Part shown: positions 32,799 to 45,663 of the stretch, in pieces
Numbering within the stretch: position 1 is the stretch's first letter
How the letters are laid out: every line of letters starts with the position of its first letter
Source of the DNA: Paramicrosporidium saccamoebae
Taxonomy: Eukaryota; Rozellomycota
DNA length: 64,000 bases
Direction: 5' to 3'
NCBI GenBank assembly: GCA_002794465.1
Contig: MTSL01000159.1
Location: forward strand, 1,298-65,297
Notes under the pieces: model-generated
What the model was told of the DNA's origin: nothing
Database searches by the model: none
Seen by the model: only the letters and a program-made list of their open reading frames with translations
Made by a program: the position numbers and the translations under genes

Positions 32799-34128
32799 AT
32801 GTCGTTTACCCTTCCCTTAAAAAAGAAACATGCAACTGATAGTGACGCCGATAGTAAAGCTGTAACCGCCGACAGCGACAGCAACAAGGAAAAAGATATA
32901 GTGCGAGCTGCCGTCATGACAAAAGTCGACAACACGGACTGCCAGAGCGACTCAAATCCACCACCTCCCGCGCTTCCCGAGCTGTCATATGATGTGCCAA
33001 GCTGGGGCGGCGCACTTTCGCTGGATTTTCATTTTGAAGTATTAAAGAATGGGGCCATAGTCGACCAAGTCAGTCTACCGAGGGATACAGACTTTTGGGT
33101 GTGTGGACGAGCGCCCACCTGTGATTTGCCCATGGATCATGCATCTATTTCCAGACGGCATGCCATCTTGCAGTTCAGAAAAGGTAGAATACGCAACTTT
33201 TTTTAATTCTTTAGATGGTGCAATTTTCATTTTCGATTTGAATAGTCAGCACGGAACATTTGTGAATAAGACCAGAATTATTCCCAGGAGACATGTACCG
33301 GTTGAGGTTGGGTCTCAAGTTCGATTTGGAGAGAGCTCCAGACTCTACATTCTCCAGTCAGATGGCTTTGATCTAGACATTGAGCCTGAAGACGAGCCAA
33401 CAAAGACCAAGGAAGCTTGGGTGAATCCGGTCAAAACTTTGAGGGAGTGGTTTGAAGAGCAAGGGGCACGTCTCATATTTAAAAAAATAGCGACTGAAGA
33501 TTCAACGAATGCGGTGAATTTACAGGTTATCGTGCCTGCGGGCATTGGGAAGATTGAAGGAGATTTAACGTTTGAAGGTAGTGGCCCGACCAGGAGGGAG
33601 GCGGAGGTGAATGTTTGCGTGAATGCATGTCGAAGCCTTTCACAACTCGGTGAACTCGCCACCGACGTGGGGGTGGGAGACTGGGAAGAATGGAAACGTC
33701 AACGGCAGGAGGAGCAAGAAGACGAGGAGGACAGTTTTTATGATCGGACGTTAAAGCGTCGTTGTTTGGAGGAAAGTCCAATGACCGAAACGTCTCTCCT
33801 GGAACAGCATCGCAGTCTCCAAAATGCTCTCCTTGTCTTGAAAAGCCGTGTAGCTGATGTCGAACAGAATGTCTCGGCAAATTCCCACGGCACCGAGGAT
33901 GAGCTCGACCTTTACATGTCAGATCTCGAAAGTAGGCAGCGTTCAGATATAGTCGCGGATTTAAAGTCTGAGATGGCGAGAGCCAGTGAGAAACTCGATC
34001 ATGTCGAAAAGATCCTGCGGAGCATTAATCCTTTGCTATTCTGCAAGACGGCCGAGGGATCACAGTACGAAGTGACTGCACCCACTGAAGATGCAACGAA
34101 TCTTACCCCCAAAACCAAAGATTTATAG
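32799..34128 (+). CDS. SLC4A1AP: kanadaptin-like FHA-domain protein
   Basis: Exons 32799-33183 and 33215-34128 (intron 31 nt) give 432 residues. After a Ser/Asp-rich N-terminus comes an FHA domain: WVCGRAPTCDLPMDHASISR, RHAILQF and, across the intron, DLNSQHGTFVNKTRI. This is followed by the double-stranded-RNA-binding-like region of kanadaptin (TLREWFEEQGARLIF) and an acidic/coiled C-terminus. Kanadaptin is a nuclear protein linked to splicing; its phosphopeptide partner here is unknown. It converges on CGR1 with 33 bp between stop codons. Confidence 0.9.
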
Positions 34129-34161
34129 TCTAGATATTGGTAGATCATATGCAACTGTAAT

Positions 34162-34576
34162 TTATTTGTTCATCCTAAACTGCTGCCTTTGTTTCCTTGT
34201 CATTCTCTTGATCTTTCGGGAGTTGCTCACCGTTTGGGTAATTTCTGCGCGCTTCACATTTTCCTCCTTTCTCTTCTTATTCTCCTCTCTTCTCTTGCGC
34301 ATAATCTAGCATTAAATCAGATGGTAACTTGATATTGGGTACCTCTACTTTGGCAGCCTTAGCATCAAGAGCTTCCTTTTTCTGTAGTTTTTCGAGCTGC
34401 TGAACTTGCCTTTCTTCAACTTTCTGCCGCCACGACTTTAAGCTAGCGCCCCTAGACTGAACGTTCGAGGAGAGCCTACAAGTCAGTCACACATACCAAG
34501 AAACATACTTGCTTCCCATAGCTTTCCATGTGCGTCCGGATTTCCACTTGCCCAGAAACTTGCCGTCAGCCTCCAT
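34162..34576 (-). CDS. CGR1: CGR1/CCDC86-type nucleolar rRNA-processing protein
   Basis: Exons 34576-34509, 34475-34343 and 34305-34162 (introns 33 and 37 nt) give 114 residues, much like yeast Cgr1. The hallmark KSGRTWKAMGSK, LKSWRQKVEERQ and a lysine/arginine-rich helix with NVKRAEITQTV then SRKIKRMTRKQ are all present. Family members act in 60S ribosome assembly. The coding sequence is invisible as a long open frame because of the two introns; the reconstruction keeps the frame at both junctions. Confidence 0.88.
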
Positions 34577-34966
34577 AGTTGTGACGACCCTGGCTAATCT
34601 GGATAAATCCTAAATCAGACCTCATGCCACGCAAATTTACGCGTGATTGCAAAGTTGGCAGCCAATTTTCCTAGTTCATTGTAGGCGAAGACCCTTTATT
34701 GGTATCCTTGATCCGTATATTGCGAATAGAATTATTTATAGTCTTACAACTTGACCATCAAGCCTTATTAGACACGGTATCCGCTTATGATTGGCGGCCC
34801 CAATCCAGATAGTTATCCCACAATCCAAGCTTGCCATATTGAGGGTGGCGGCCTACAAAAGCGGCAAATACTTTAATAAAGACGTCCTCTCCGTCTACTA
34901 GCAGGATCGTTGCGTTCGCATCTGCGTCCGCGCTCGCTTTATGGGCTAGTCCTCATGAATATACAC
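34577..34966. other. intergenic region CGR1/SMC6 with unassigned open stretches
   Basis: 390 bp between two minus-strand genes. On the minus strand an open stretch reads ATILLVDGED and, after a possible 31-nt intron (GTCTTT...TTGTAG), AATLNMASLDCGITIWIGAA then NHKRIPCLIRLDGQ; another nearby reads VFAYNELGKLAANFAITRKF. These look protein-like, but I found no start codon in frame and no family, so no gene is called. Confidence 0.4.
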
Positions 34967-37900
34967 TTATGCCAATGTCCTTTGACCTCTCTCTGGATCT
35001 CGCATTCGATGGATCCGTACATCAGGTGCAGAGCGATACTCATCTCTAAATTGATAAAAGAAAGCGAAAGTCACAGTACGGAATGGCGTTTGGAGTGATC
35101 AGAATGAATTGAACCTTGCTGTTCCGAGCATGAGAGACCAGCAATTCTAGTATAAAAGCACGATTTACAGGATCCTAGAATTAGATAATGGCCACAAGAC
35201 ACAAGAGTACCATATAAACATCAAATTCATCCAAGCATCGGAGGGGAGTTGACATGGCTTGCCACAATGAGAAAAGAAAACAAGCAGTGCTATATGACTT
35301 TTCCCCTCCAGATAACTGTCGGACATCTCGATTCTCCACATTGTCAATCAGTGGATCAGCCCTTCGCCGTTTACTTGTGGGCTGTTGAGTCGGTTGGGTT
35401 GGCTCCTGTTGGCCCTGGGGAATAACACGGATATTCAATTCTCCATCACGATGGCGATATTCCAACGTTCCCTCGAATGATCTCGCATGGAGCATGAAAA
35501 TAAAATCCGAAGTACTGGCTTTACTGACGGATTTGCGGAAATCTTCCCATGCTCGCTGCCTTTGTTCAAGGGTTTTTGATAAAGAACTCACGAGATTGTC
35601 ATTGACCCTGATAGATTGCTCCGCAATCCTGTACTGGGACTTTTTAGCGTCAAGTTCCTGTCGGACTTTGACAGGATCGACCTTGCACGACTCATTGGTT
35701 CTTAGGAACTCTTCCTGAGCAGTCAACTCGGTATCAAGCTCTCGCACTGATCTACTGACACGCACTCTTGGACACATTTCGGTAGCTGACGCTGTCATGG
35801 TTGCTAGTTCGTTAGTCTTTTCACCAACTAATGTTTCGTGGCCAGTAATAGCGTTCATTTCGTCACTGAGCTGCCTCTGACACCGGTCCATGTCACGCTC
35901 CAAGCCTTTTCTAACCCGAACTGAATTTGAAATTTCTTCAATTCTCTCCTCATGGCTAGCACGGATCTCGCCAATTTTTTCATCCAATTTTTCGAGTCGC
36001 CTCGTAACCTCATTTTTTTCGCGCAATAGCTCTTGTTTTTGGCTCTCACTTGCCTGAAACTGTGCCTTCATAGACTCCATCTTGTGTTCGGTTCTACTTT
36101 TCTCCTCTTCAAACACACTTTGAGATGTGCTATTTTGTTCACTAAGCTCATCTTGAATTTTTCGTGATTCGGCCCTTATGGCCCGAAGATTATGTTCTGC
36201 CGACAATAGCGCATCTTTGGACTTTTCTAGCCGTCCCTGTGCATCACTGAGAAGAGCATTAGTCTTTTCCCAATCGCGAGTCACAACATTTTTTTCATGA
36301 TTGATTTCTTGCTGCTTCTTGGCAAGGTATTGGAGACGTTCCTCAGAATCTTCAAGCAGTCTCGGCTTTCTCGGATCCGAGTATAGTTGTGTCACTGAGA
36401 CACTGCGTGATCCTGCGTTGATTCTAGCCGTGGCGGTATAGATTGAATTGACGTTTTTCGGACGTTGTCGCATAGCCTGCATGGCCTCTTGCCGATCTTC
36501 TATCAAGACCTGGCTCTCTACCTGATTCAAGATTATCAGCATTTTTCGAATTATTGGGTTTCCAATATCAATTACATCAAGAGCCGTCACGAATCGTTTT
36601 TCGGGGAGGCCACGGGTTATGTCAATGTCGCCATCGAATTTGAGGACAACAACAGGATTGTCCAATCCGTGTCTTTTTAGGATACCCTGCATTGTGACTC
36701 GATCGTTGTGATCATTCACCACAAACGCCGTGGTACTGGTGTGAATGATAGCTTCCAAAGCAGTGGCCCATTTCTTATCCTTCAGGTTTATGTATAGGCC
36801 GGCGGGACCAATTGGTGTTCTTCCAAATGAATTCTGGCGTTTTTTAACTTCGTTCAAAACATCTGGCATCTTTTCCCCAAAGACCTTTATCCGATTTCCC
36901 TTGCAGAGCTCGGCCTGTTGAATCATTTTTTGCGTGTTTCCGAAAACAGTGTCTATGTGAGCCTTACGGTCCGCGATACCCTGCAAGTTTTCATTGTGGC
37001 TGGCTATCAGGGTCTTCAAACCCTCTTCCGTCTGTTGCTCATCAAATATCATTCCATTCAAGCGGATCTGGTCGCTTTCCAGTTTCTTTAATGCCAAGCG
37101 CAGCTGATCTTGACGATTTTCACCAGTGGTGCTACTTTCTTGTGCTATACGTGCATCTAATTCACTCAGCTGCTTTTCCAGGGCGATGACTTCAGTACTG
37201 ATTTGCTTTGCATCCGCCATTAATTCCGCCAAAGATTCTTCGTTAGATCGGATCAACCTCATCAAGTCACCCCTCTGGGCCAGTAAAGGGTCCAGCCGTG
37301 CCTTTTCTCCTCCCAAGGATTCTTCCAATTCTTTTATCTGAGATTCTAGTTTTACATGATTAATTTTGTAATCCTCAATTCGGTCCTTCATGTCAAGAAG
37401 GCCTAATTTCTTCTCTTCTAACTCATTCAGTAGCTTTTCATGTTCCTAAATGATTGTACCGACACATAAGCAACTCTACCTTTTCACGTTGCTGGATTAT
37501 GCCCCATGTAAGTTCTCCACGAAGTTGCTGAATGTTCTGATGAGCCGCCTTGAATCGTTCCAGATCAGCAAACTGCTGTTCAAGCCGTGTGATGCTATCA
37601 CGGAGAGGTTGCATGGACTATAGATTATAATTATGATGGCGATGCTTACGTTTCTCGATTGTTCCAAACGCAGCTTGGATTCATGGATTCTGTTTTGTGC
37701 AAAGGTATAATCAATGGTCATCTGTTCCAACTGGGTGGCCTTCATAAAAAACTATCAGTTGTAATTGAATTGGTTAGGATGTGTACTTCATACAGCTCCT
37801 TGGGCTTGGAGTTGGCCAGGAACCGCTTGGCCGTCTCTTGAGTTAGCACTGCGAGTGGATTATCAACTTGAATGCTGAAATGATCACAAATTGCAGTGAC

Positions 37901-38407
37901 TTCTTCTCGTCTCCCCACGACAAAGCGGCCATTTGCATCATATATTGAGTACGCATTTGCGCCTTCTCGACGAAAGGCACGTTCAATTGTAATATGGTCA
38001 CCGTAGGTGTCTGGCAGGTAAGGGTTATCACCTTGATTATTTAGCTTCACCTTGACCTTTCCCGACTGAGCACCTTCCCTTATCAAGGAATCAACACTTG
38101 TGGCACGTTGGGTAACACTGGCTCTCCCTCCAAGACACACAGTCAATGCAGTGAGAATTGCACTCTTCCCACTGCCATTGTTTCCAACCACAAAGTTAAT
38201 CTGCGGTTTGAATGCCACCAAAAGATGGCGATGACACATAAAGTCAATTAGCTCAATCGACTCGATGAATCCACTGCATGCCTGTTTCCTCGACTGAACA
38301 CTCTTGCTTAGCGTCTGGGCGGGCGCACCGACGTTCGAGTCCTCGTCGCTAGCTAGAGATACATCCGAACCTTCAGGCGAGGGCCGGGATTTTCTTTTGC
38401 GCGCCAT
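34967..38407 (-). CDS. SMC6: SMC6 subunit of the SMC5/6 complex
   Basis: Genome-stability ATPase that works with SMC5. Six exons, 38407-37787, 37751-37650, 37617-37480, 37445-35211, 35174-35080 and 35045-34967 (introns 35, 32, 34, 36 and 34 nt), give 1089 residues, equal to the family norm. Seen: Walker A VVGNNGSGKSA near residue 75, SMC6 signature FFMKATQLEQM, long coiled coils around a hinge (about residues 450-630), ABC signature RQLSGGEKSYSTACF, Walker B PLRCLDEFDVYMD and the tail RMRDPERGQRTLA. Introns cluster at the two ends while 2.2 kb in the middle is uninterrupted. Confidence 0.97.
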
Positions 38408-38678
38408 GATCAGGCGCCAGTCTGCTTCTTAAAACAAAATACATTTGTGAGGATTAGATAAGTACACAATAGACTAGGGGTGCGGTGAAAGCGCCGAGTG
38501 CTTGTCCAAACAGGAAAAGGAGAGTCAGAGGCGAATAACTAAAATATAGGCTCTCCAATGCTTGGGCACTAAGCTAGTGAGGTCATACCAGCTGGTAATA
38601 AACAGATCCTTGTCGTCCATTTAAATTGACGCCGTAGTCATACTCCCACCGTGTAACAAAAGAATCTTTACCTCGAGT

Positions 38679-39500
38679 TTATTCTTCGTCGTAAGAACAT
38701 GCATTAAACTCGGCCTTTAAAAGGTCTGTGATGCGATTGACTTCAGATTTTAATGCCGAAGGGGCAACAACAGAAAGGATCACGTACGATTTACCCTCAA
38801 CGGGCATTTTTGGATAACTTCCAATTTCAATGTGCTCCGAAGCCACCTGGGCTTGAATTTCACATAACCTTTTGGCAAGGACAGATTCCCGCTCATATGT
38901 CTTTACCAGGCGCCGGATTTTCGGCTCAGTTTTAAGGCCGCTCAGCGGGAGGTGATGCTCGAACCAGTTATCAACCATTGAGTGGAATAGCCGTGGAACG
39001 CCAGGCAATATTAGGACATTGTTGACACGAACTAGAGGGACCCACGAATCCGGTGTCAAATAAACCTGGTCTGGCGATGGGAGCAACGCCATCCGAAGTT
39101 GACCCTCATTTAGCTCCGACACTTTCATCAGCTCTTTCATTCGTGCCACAGTTTCATGGTGATGCTGCAACGGACGCCCAAATGATTTTCCTACTGATTC
39201 ATACGTCAAGTCATCGTGGGTTGGCCCTATGGATTAATAAATCGCTGGAATGGTTATCACCTATTCCGCCAGACGTGAATACCATAGAGTATGATTTTGA
39301 TAACGATGATATGGTCTCTGAAATAATGTCCACATCATCTGGAATCACGGCTATGTGGGCAAGACCAAGGCCGTAGGCAAAGCAGCGCTTGGCTAGCAAA
39401 TTAAAAGAACCCAACGTGTACCTAAATGGTTGGAGTTTGTATCAAGAGTCTTTCCATTTAAGACCTCGTTCGCGATAATGCATGCTGCCACTCGTGACAT
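38679..39500 (-). CDS. MoCF-domain protein, FLAD1 N-terminal-like
   Basis: Exons 39500-39422, 39392-39261 and 39226-38679 (introns 29 and 34 nt) give 252 residues. It starts RVAACIIANEVLNGKTLDTN SNHLA and continues VFTSGGIGPTHDDLTYESVG, the classic molybdopterin-binding (MoCF/CinA-like) fold. The length and the C-terminal half match the N-terminal domain of human FAD synthase and stand-alone fungal homologues. In FLAD1 this domain has FAD hydrolase activity; whether this protein does is inference. No PAPS-reductase-like FAD synthase domain is attached. Confidence 0.86.
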
Positions 39501-39877
39501 TTTGAGATTAGTCGAAAAATGCCGTCTGAATCGTTCCAGCGGGCGGATTGTCATTATCCAATCGATGGCAGATTTATAGTATTTTGAGTATCATATCCAG
39601 ATGGGCCACTGTCTATATTGAAGCTTATCCAATGCGTAGTGGGGGGATCACTACGGATAAGGCTATTTATTAGGTGGGAGGACAGGACAGGACGGGGCGG
39701 GGACGAGATGAGATAGGATGTGTTTATAAAATCAAGTGTTTGAGCACAAGCGCAATTGTCGCGTAGTCTTCCTATTGAATCCTTAACATTCTCGACAGAG
39801 AACCCGCCAATTAATTCACCCTTTCACCATAGCCTGTGCTCTTAAAGTCAAAGGTGGCCAAGACCAGGGAGAAGGAG
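39501..39877. other. divergent intergenic region with hairpin and repeat motifs
   Basis: 377 bp between the starts of the MoCF protein and RVB2. It holds an inverted repeat at 39624-39661, a purine-rich run near 39,680-39,720 (GGACAGGACAGGACGGGG) and two copies of the GCGTAGT core of the dispersed repeat (about 39,634 and 39,761). No open frame or RNA gene recognised. Confidence 0.65.
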
Positions 39878-41280
<1,403 letters not shown>

Positions 41281-41379
41281 CTCATGGGAGAGTTGGTATA
41301 TTATATAACAACAACAGGCCGGGGTTTCCAATAAAGAGGCCTTTACTTTTAACCTCATGCTATAAAATTAGTTAAAGTC

Positions 41380-43212
41380 ATGCTCCAATATCTGGGTCGC
41401 GGAGTTTTCAGTGCCAAACCCTTTTTCTCTGGCATATCCCGGAATTCCTGGAAAAGCTACCATGCTGGGGGCAAATCAAAAGGCTGGAGTAGTGAAGGGA
41501 TGTGGGCTATTGGAGCCATGACCTTTACAATTCCGGCGATATTTTGGATTTACAATCACCGTGTAAGAGGCCCGGTACATGGGCATGAATTGAAGGAAGT
41601 TGTGGTGGAAAATCTTCAACAGATTCCACGTGATCTGGGGAGCATGGAAAGACGCCCTCTCTCACAGAATAACGATGGCTCCAAGCCACTGGTTCCTTTG
41701 ATCAAGGCCAAATACTTGTTAGTCGGAGGTGGGACTGCATCTTTTTCGGCAATGGAAGAGATACGGAGACTCGAACCTGATGCCGATATTATGATTATCA
41801 GCGAGGAGCGACATGCTCCATATCTCCGACCCCCTCTCTCCAAAGAGCTTTGGTTCAACGCAGACCTTAAAGACACTAACAATCTCCGTTTTACTGATTG
41901 GCACGGCGAACAGAAGCCAATCTTTTTCCAAAACGAAGAGTTTTTTGAGACGAAGAATATTGAGGCACCTCACATGAAGACCCGGCTTGTGCTTGGGAGG
42001 AAGGCGATTGAGCTGGATGTCCAGGCAAAACTTGTGACCTTGGATGATGGCACAGCTGTTGCGTATGAAAAGGTTCTGTTGGCGACTGGAGGCCGTCCGA
42101 AAATGCTGGCGACCATAGTCGAGTCACCGACTGAGGTTCACCGACATGTTTCAACATTTCGCACGGTTGATGACTTTTTCCGCCTTCAAAGCGCACTGGG
42201 TCCCGATAAACACGTTGTTGTCGTTGGAGGGGGATTTCTTGGGAGCGAGCTTGCCGTTGCACTGGCACAATATTCCAAAAGCCATTTTAGCGGAAACTTG
42301 CAGATTTCACAATTTTTCCCAGAAGATGGTAACATGTCCCTAGTCTTCCCGCGATATCTCAGCAGGTGGACCATGTCTCGTGTGAAGCGTGCCGGTGTAA
42401 AAGTTATTCCAAATACTCAACTCGGCTCTGTCGTGTGGGACGCTGCTCAAGATAAAGTTGTATTAAATTTGGACAATGGGGCGCAGCTAAAGGCAGATCA
42501 TGTTCTGGTTGCTATCGGGATCGAGCCAAACGTAGAGTTGGCATCACGTGCGGGTCTTGAGCTTGATCACGAGAGAGGTGGAATCCTCACCAATGCGGAA
42601 CTGCAGGCAAGGTCCGATGTGTTTGCTGCTGGTGACGCAATAAGCTTCCATGATTCGAGTTTGGGAATCAGAAGGCGTGTGGAGCACTACGATCACTCGG
42701 TGCTATCGGGGAAATTGGCAGGCGCGAACATGGTAGATTCTCAACATGCAAAGCCATACGCTGTACAGTCCATGTTCTGGAGTGATCTAGGTCCTGAAGT
42801 TGGTTACGAGGCAGTTGGCTTGATTGATTCGCGCCTCACCACGGTGGGGGTGTGGGCCGAGGCCACTTCAGAAGATTCTCCTCGTGCAGCTGATCTCGAT
42901 CCGTCTGATATTAGGGCCCAGGCAATCGGTGCCATTACATCAAGGAAAGCAGACACCTCTGAACACAAAGTCAGCTCTGTCATTCCATCGCCATCTGGTG
43001 AGAAGGCCTATGGAAAGGGAGTAGTGTTCTATGTCAAGGACCGTCGCATCGTTGGCATGGTAATGTTCAATCTGTTTAACCGGTTATCACTGGCGAGAGA
43101 AATTATCCAGGAGGAGCGAACCGTAGAGGAATTGCAAACGATGGTCGAACTGTTTAATATTAATGAGACTCTCAAACCCCCATCCCCTTCTAACTCTGAA
43201 TCCGAGTCATAA
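41380..43212 (+). CDS. AIFM1: apoptosis-inducing factor, mitochondrial FAD oxidoreductase
   Basis: Single-exon 610-residue protein with AIF organisation. The N-terminus (MLQYLGRGVFSAKPFFSG) is a matrix presequence, followed by a membrane segment (WAIGAMTFTIPAIFWIYNHR) that would anchor it in the inner membrane. FAD motif YLLVGGGTASFSAMEEI, then RPPLSKELW, an NAD-binding VVVVGGGFLGSELAVAL, FAAGDAISF and a C-terminal AIF domain with YGKGVVFYVKDRRIVGMV. In animals AIF supports respiratory-chain import via CHCHD4/MIA40; the same is plausible here beside TIM9. Confidence 0.96.
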   Translation: MLQYLGRGVFSAKPFFSGISRNSWKSYHAGGKSKGWSSEGMWAIGAMTFTIPAIFWIYNHRVRGPVHGHELKEVVVENLQQIPRDLGSMERRPLSQNNDGSKPLVPLIKAKYLLVGGGTASFSAMEEIRRLEPDADIMIISEERHAPYLRPPLSKELWFNADLKDTNNLRFTDWHGEQKPIFFQNEEFFETKNIEAPHMKTRLVLGRKAIELDVQAKLVTLDDGTAVAYEKVLLATGGRPKMLATIVESPTEVHRHVSTFRTVDDFFRLQSALGPDKHVVVVGGGFLGSELAVALAQYSKSHFSGNLQISQFFPEDGNMSLVFPRYLSRWTMSRVKRAGVKVIPNTQLGSVVWDAAQDKVVLNLDNGAQLKADHVLVAIGIEPNVELASRAGLELDHERGGILTNAELQARSDVFAAGDAISFHDSSLGIRRRVEHYDHSVLSGKLAGANMVDSQHAKPYAVQSMFWSDLGPEVGYEAVGLIDSRLTTVGVWAEATSEDSPRAADLDPSDIRAQAIGAITSRKADTSEHKVSSVIPSPSGEKAYGKGVVFYVKDRRIVGMVMFNLFNRLSLAREIIQEERTVEELQTMVELFNINETLKPPSPSNSESES

Positions 43213-43415
43213 AGTAATAAAGAACAATGAGTACCTGCCTGAAGCAGTGTGCTAGGGTCGATTGTGAGGGGTTATGTTATTGGTGAATGAGATGTAGTGT
43301 ATTATTGGCGAATATGGCGGCGTTTACTCTTAGTTGTCCAAATAAATAGGCTTGACAAACATGAGCACAAAACTAATTTTCATAGAATACAATACTATAA
43401 TAGCTTACCTCAGTC

Positions 43416-43488
43416 GGGGGTCTAGCTCAAATGGTAGAGCACTCGCTTAGCATGCGAGGGGTACTGGGATCGATGCCCAGGTCCTCCA
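43416..43488 (+). tRNA. tRNA-Ala (anticodon AGC)
   Basis: 73-nt cloverleaf: acceptor GGGGGTC paired with GTCCTCC (one U-U mismatch), D-arm GCTC/GAGC, anticodon stem CTCGC/GCGAG around loop TTAGCAT (anticodon AGC), T-arm CTGGG/CCCAG with loop ATCGATG. A-box TAGCTCAAATGG and B-box GGATCGATGCC are intact. No intron. A run of five T follows as the Pol III stop. Confidence 0.96.
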
Positions 43489-43489
43489 C

Positions 43490-43494
43490 TTTTT
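43490..43494 (+). terminator. Pol III terminator of tRNA-Ala
   Basis: Five consecutive T two bases after the tRNA discriminator base, the usual RNA polymerase III stop. Confidence 0.7.
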
Positions 43495-43528
43495 CGTGCA
43501 GTCACAATGTTTTGTAGTATTGCTTTAT

Positions 43529-45247
43529 TTATGAACCAACTAGCTCAGAATAGGCCTGTTCAAGTTTTTGTCGAATTTCAGCAAAAGTGGCAAAAATGCA
43601 CTGGTCACCATTTCGGCTAATCAACATGATGGGTTCATCAGTGGCTGCATCTATCTTGTTCAGAGAGCTTATGACATGTGACATGTCAATGATTGGGCGG
43701 CCGTTTTCATCTTGGCTGTGAAATACAAAGTCCCGAAACAGCTTTAGGACGTATCGATCGCCAGTTTCGGACCAATTTTGATCGTGTGCATAACTAGACA
43801 AATTATAGAGGGGGTTAGAGCCTACCTTTGGCGTTCGTTGACGAAACCCAGCTTGGATACGATACGAAAGAGTCTATCATTTTCTAATTGCAGCGCCAGA
43901 TTACTTTCCAGCAGGCATGAGCGACTACAATAAAACACCACCAGAATCGCCTACCGATGAAGTGTCATCATGACGTCATCAAAAATCCCAAAGCCCATTA
44001 AGACATTTCCGAGAGATGCGTGACTATATTCCCACACGGGTGGCAGAGCCTTCATTAAAGTTTCCACCCATACCAGCACATCAGATCGAGTGCTAACCCG
44101 AGCCACAAGATTGTCAATAATTTCGCAAAGATATCCGTAATCTTTGCTCTAAGAATGAAATAGTACGAGCAGAGGAACCTGTCGATCCTTCAGGGAGTCC
44201 GTGGCGGGCGTCTTTCTTGCAGAATTTATTAGCTCAATCACTCCAAACCCATTCACAATAATTCTCTCCATCGAAGTGGGCAACACAATATTTTCCATGC
44301 ACAGAATCTTATCCATGCACAAACCGGCTCGATGGACGGAGTGAAGCATCCAAAGAAGCTGTCCGATCCAATTCTGGATGTGAGTATCCAGGCGGTCGCT
44401 CTTGAGGAGTCGGCTGGCTCTTTCTAGCTTGACGGCACCTGGAGAGGCCTCATACACAGTCACAAGATCTGACCCCCCGAGCTGACGTGTAGAGAAGGCT
44501 TCGACAAACCTTGCTATAAATGGAGATTCAAATCTTCTGTAAGCGTCAACTGCGGCAAAGACACTTCCATCGTCAATCTCAATGCCTACGTTTGAGAGAT
44601 CCGATGCAAGTGTACTGTGAATTACATTGAGCAAATAAATGCCATTTTTTGATATTTTCCGAGACTTTGCAGAGGTAACTCGGTTTTCAGCCAAACTTTT
44701 CGGTAGATTTAAAGTTGTATCAAAAATATCTTGGCCGGCCAAGGGGAGGAAATCACGATATCCATGCAGATCGTCCGGCCAATCCGGGACTCCTAGAATT
44801 TGGTCCTATTCACCACCACTCTACTTTGATGTTCGTAATTCATCCAGTAGTTCTGCTGCTGCAAGTCAGAGCTAAGATCTGGTGACATCCACGTTCTCAA
44901 TTCCATTCCACCCGCTTCCCGCCGAAATGAGCGCCTCTGGGGTGGTCGGTACGTGGGCTTGGTTGGGGTGAATTCAGGCGCATCGATTCTGAATGTTGAC
45001 ACCCTACAGATCGTAAAGCTTGCGCAAGAGCAGCTACGAGTGCGATGATGTCATTGAGGATGGCAAAAAGGCGGGACTTTCAGGGTCAAGTCCGCCTCTC
45101 CTACAACACTCAGTCAAGTTAGTCGCAGCTCTACTTTGATGGTGTGAAAGAAGGATTATATTCATCGCTTCCCTGATAAATTAGCGTCCAGCAAGCAGGT
45201 GGCCTTACCTCAAAGCTGCGCGATGGACTGTTGCTACCACTATTCAT
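43529..45247 (-). CDS. PAN3: PAN3 deadenylase subunit
   Basis: Pseudokinase subunit of the PAN2-PAN3 poly(A) nuclease. Eight exons: 45247-45209, 45172-45135, 45100-45038, 45003-44825, 44792-44179, 44148-43955, 43924-43826 and 43793-43529, introns 30-36 nt, giving 496 residues. The N-terminal exons add a disordered segment with STFRIDAPEFTPTKP, a PAM2-like motif that binds poly(A)-binding protein. Then comes the degenerate kinase fold (GLCMDKILCMENIVL, with no catalytic HRD), the helical linker KLGFVNERQ, and the knob domain NWSETGDRYVLKLFRDFVFH and HVISSLNKIDA. The 30-nt intron with donor GTTCCT (44149-44178) is the least certain junction. TIM9 starts 57 bp away on the other strand. Confidence 0.93.
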
Positions 45248-45304
45248 ACCGAAATCGGCCAATAAGACCAATTCAAATTTGAGCTCCCGGCAAGTTGAGC
45301 TTCC

Positions 45305-45629
45305 ATGGATCTCTCACAACTCCCCGAACGTGACCGTCAGCGCGTCACACGACTTTTAGAAACCAAGCAGGTAATATTACGTATCTTACTAACGGGCAGT
45401 CCCAACAGTTTCTTACCCTTTATGGCAGCATTGTGAACCAATGCTTCAAGGACTGTGTCAAGGATTTTACCTCCGAAACCCTCTCTGGAAGTGAAGTAAC
45501 TACTAATTGTGCCTTATTGTTTAGAAAGACTGCGTGAAAAATTGTACCACAAAATTTATCAAGTTGACAAACCGCACCGGCATGTTCATGGCCGAGAAAC
45601 AGATGACACCTGGAGCGCCTCCGGCATAA
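45305..45629 (+). CDS. TIM9: mitochondrial intermembrane-space chaperone TIM9
   Basis: Small Tim chaperone that escorts hydrophobic precursors with TIM10. Exons 45305-45370, 45400-45495 and 45525-45629, both introns 29 nt, give 88 residues. It has the twin CX3C motif: NQCFKDCVKDFTSETL and KDCVKNCTTKF. The first intron contains a perfect TACTAAC branch site seven bases before its AG; a later AG would remove three more residues. The tail reads NRTGMFMAEKQM. It converges on frataxin with 34 bp between stop codons. Confidence 0.96.
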
Positions 45630-45663
45630 TTACATTAGCTCTTCATGTATCAATCATATAGAC

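Noticed and set aside
38950-38966. B-box-like GGTTCGAGC on the minus strand
   Set aside because: It lies inside the MoCF-protein exon and no tRNA cloverleaf can be folded around it.
45054-45054. PAN3 starting at ATG 45054
   Set aside because: The frame continues through two further introns of 34 and 36 nt to an ATG at 45247 with family-like N-terminal sequence.
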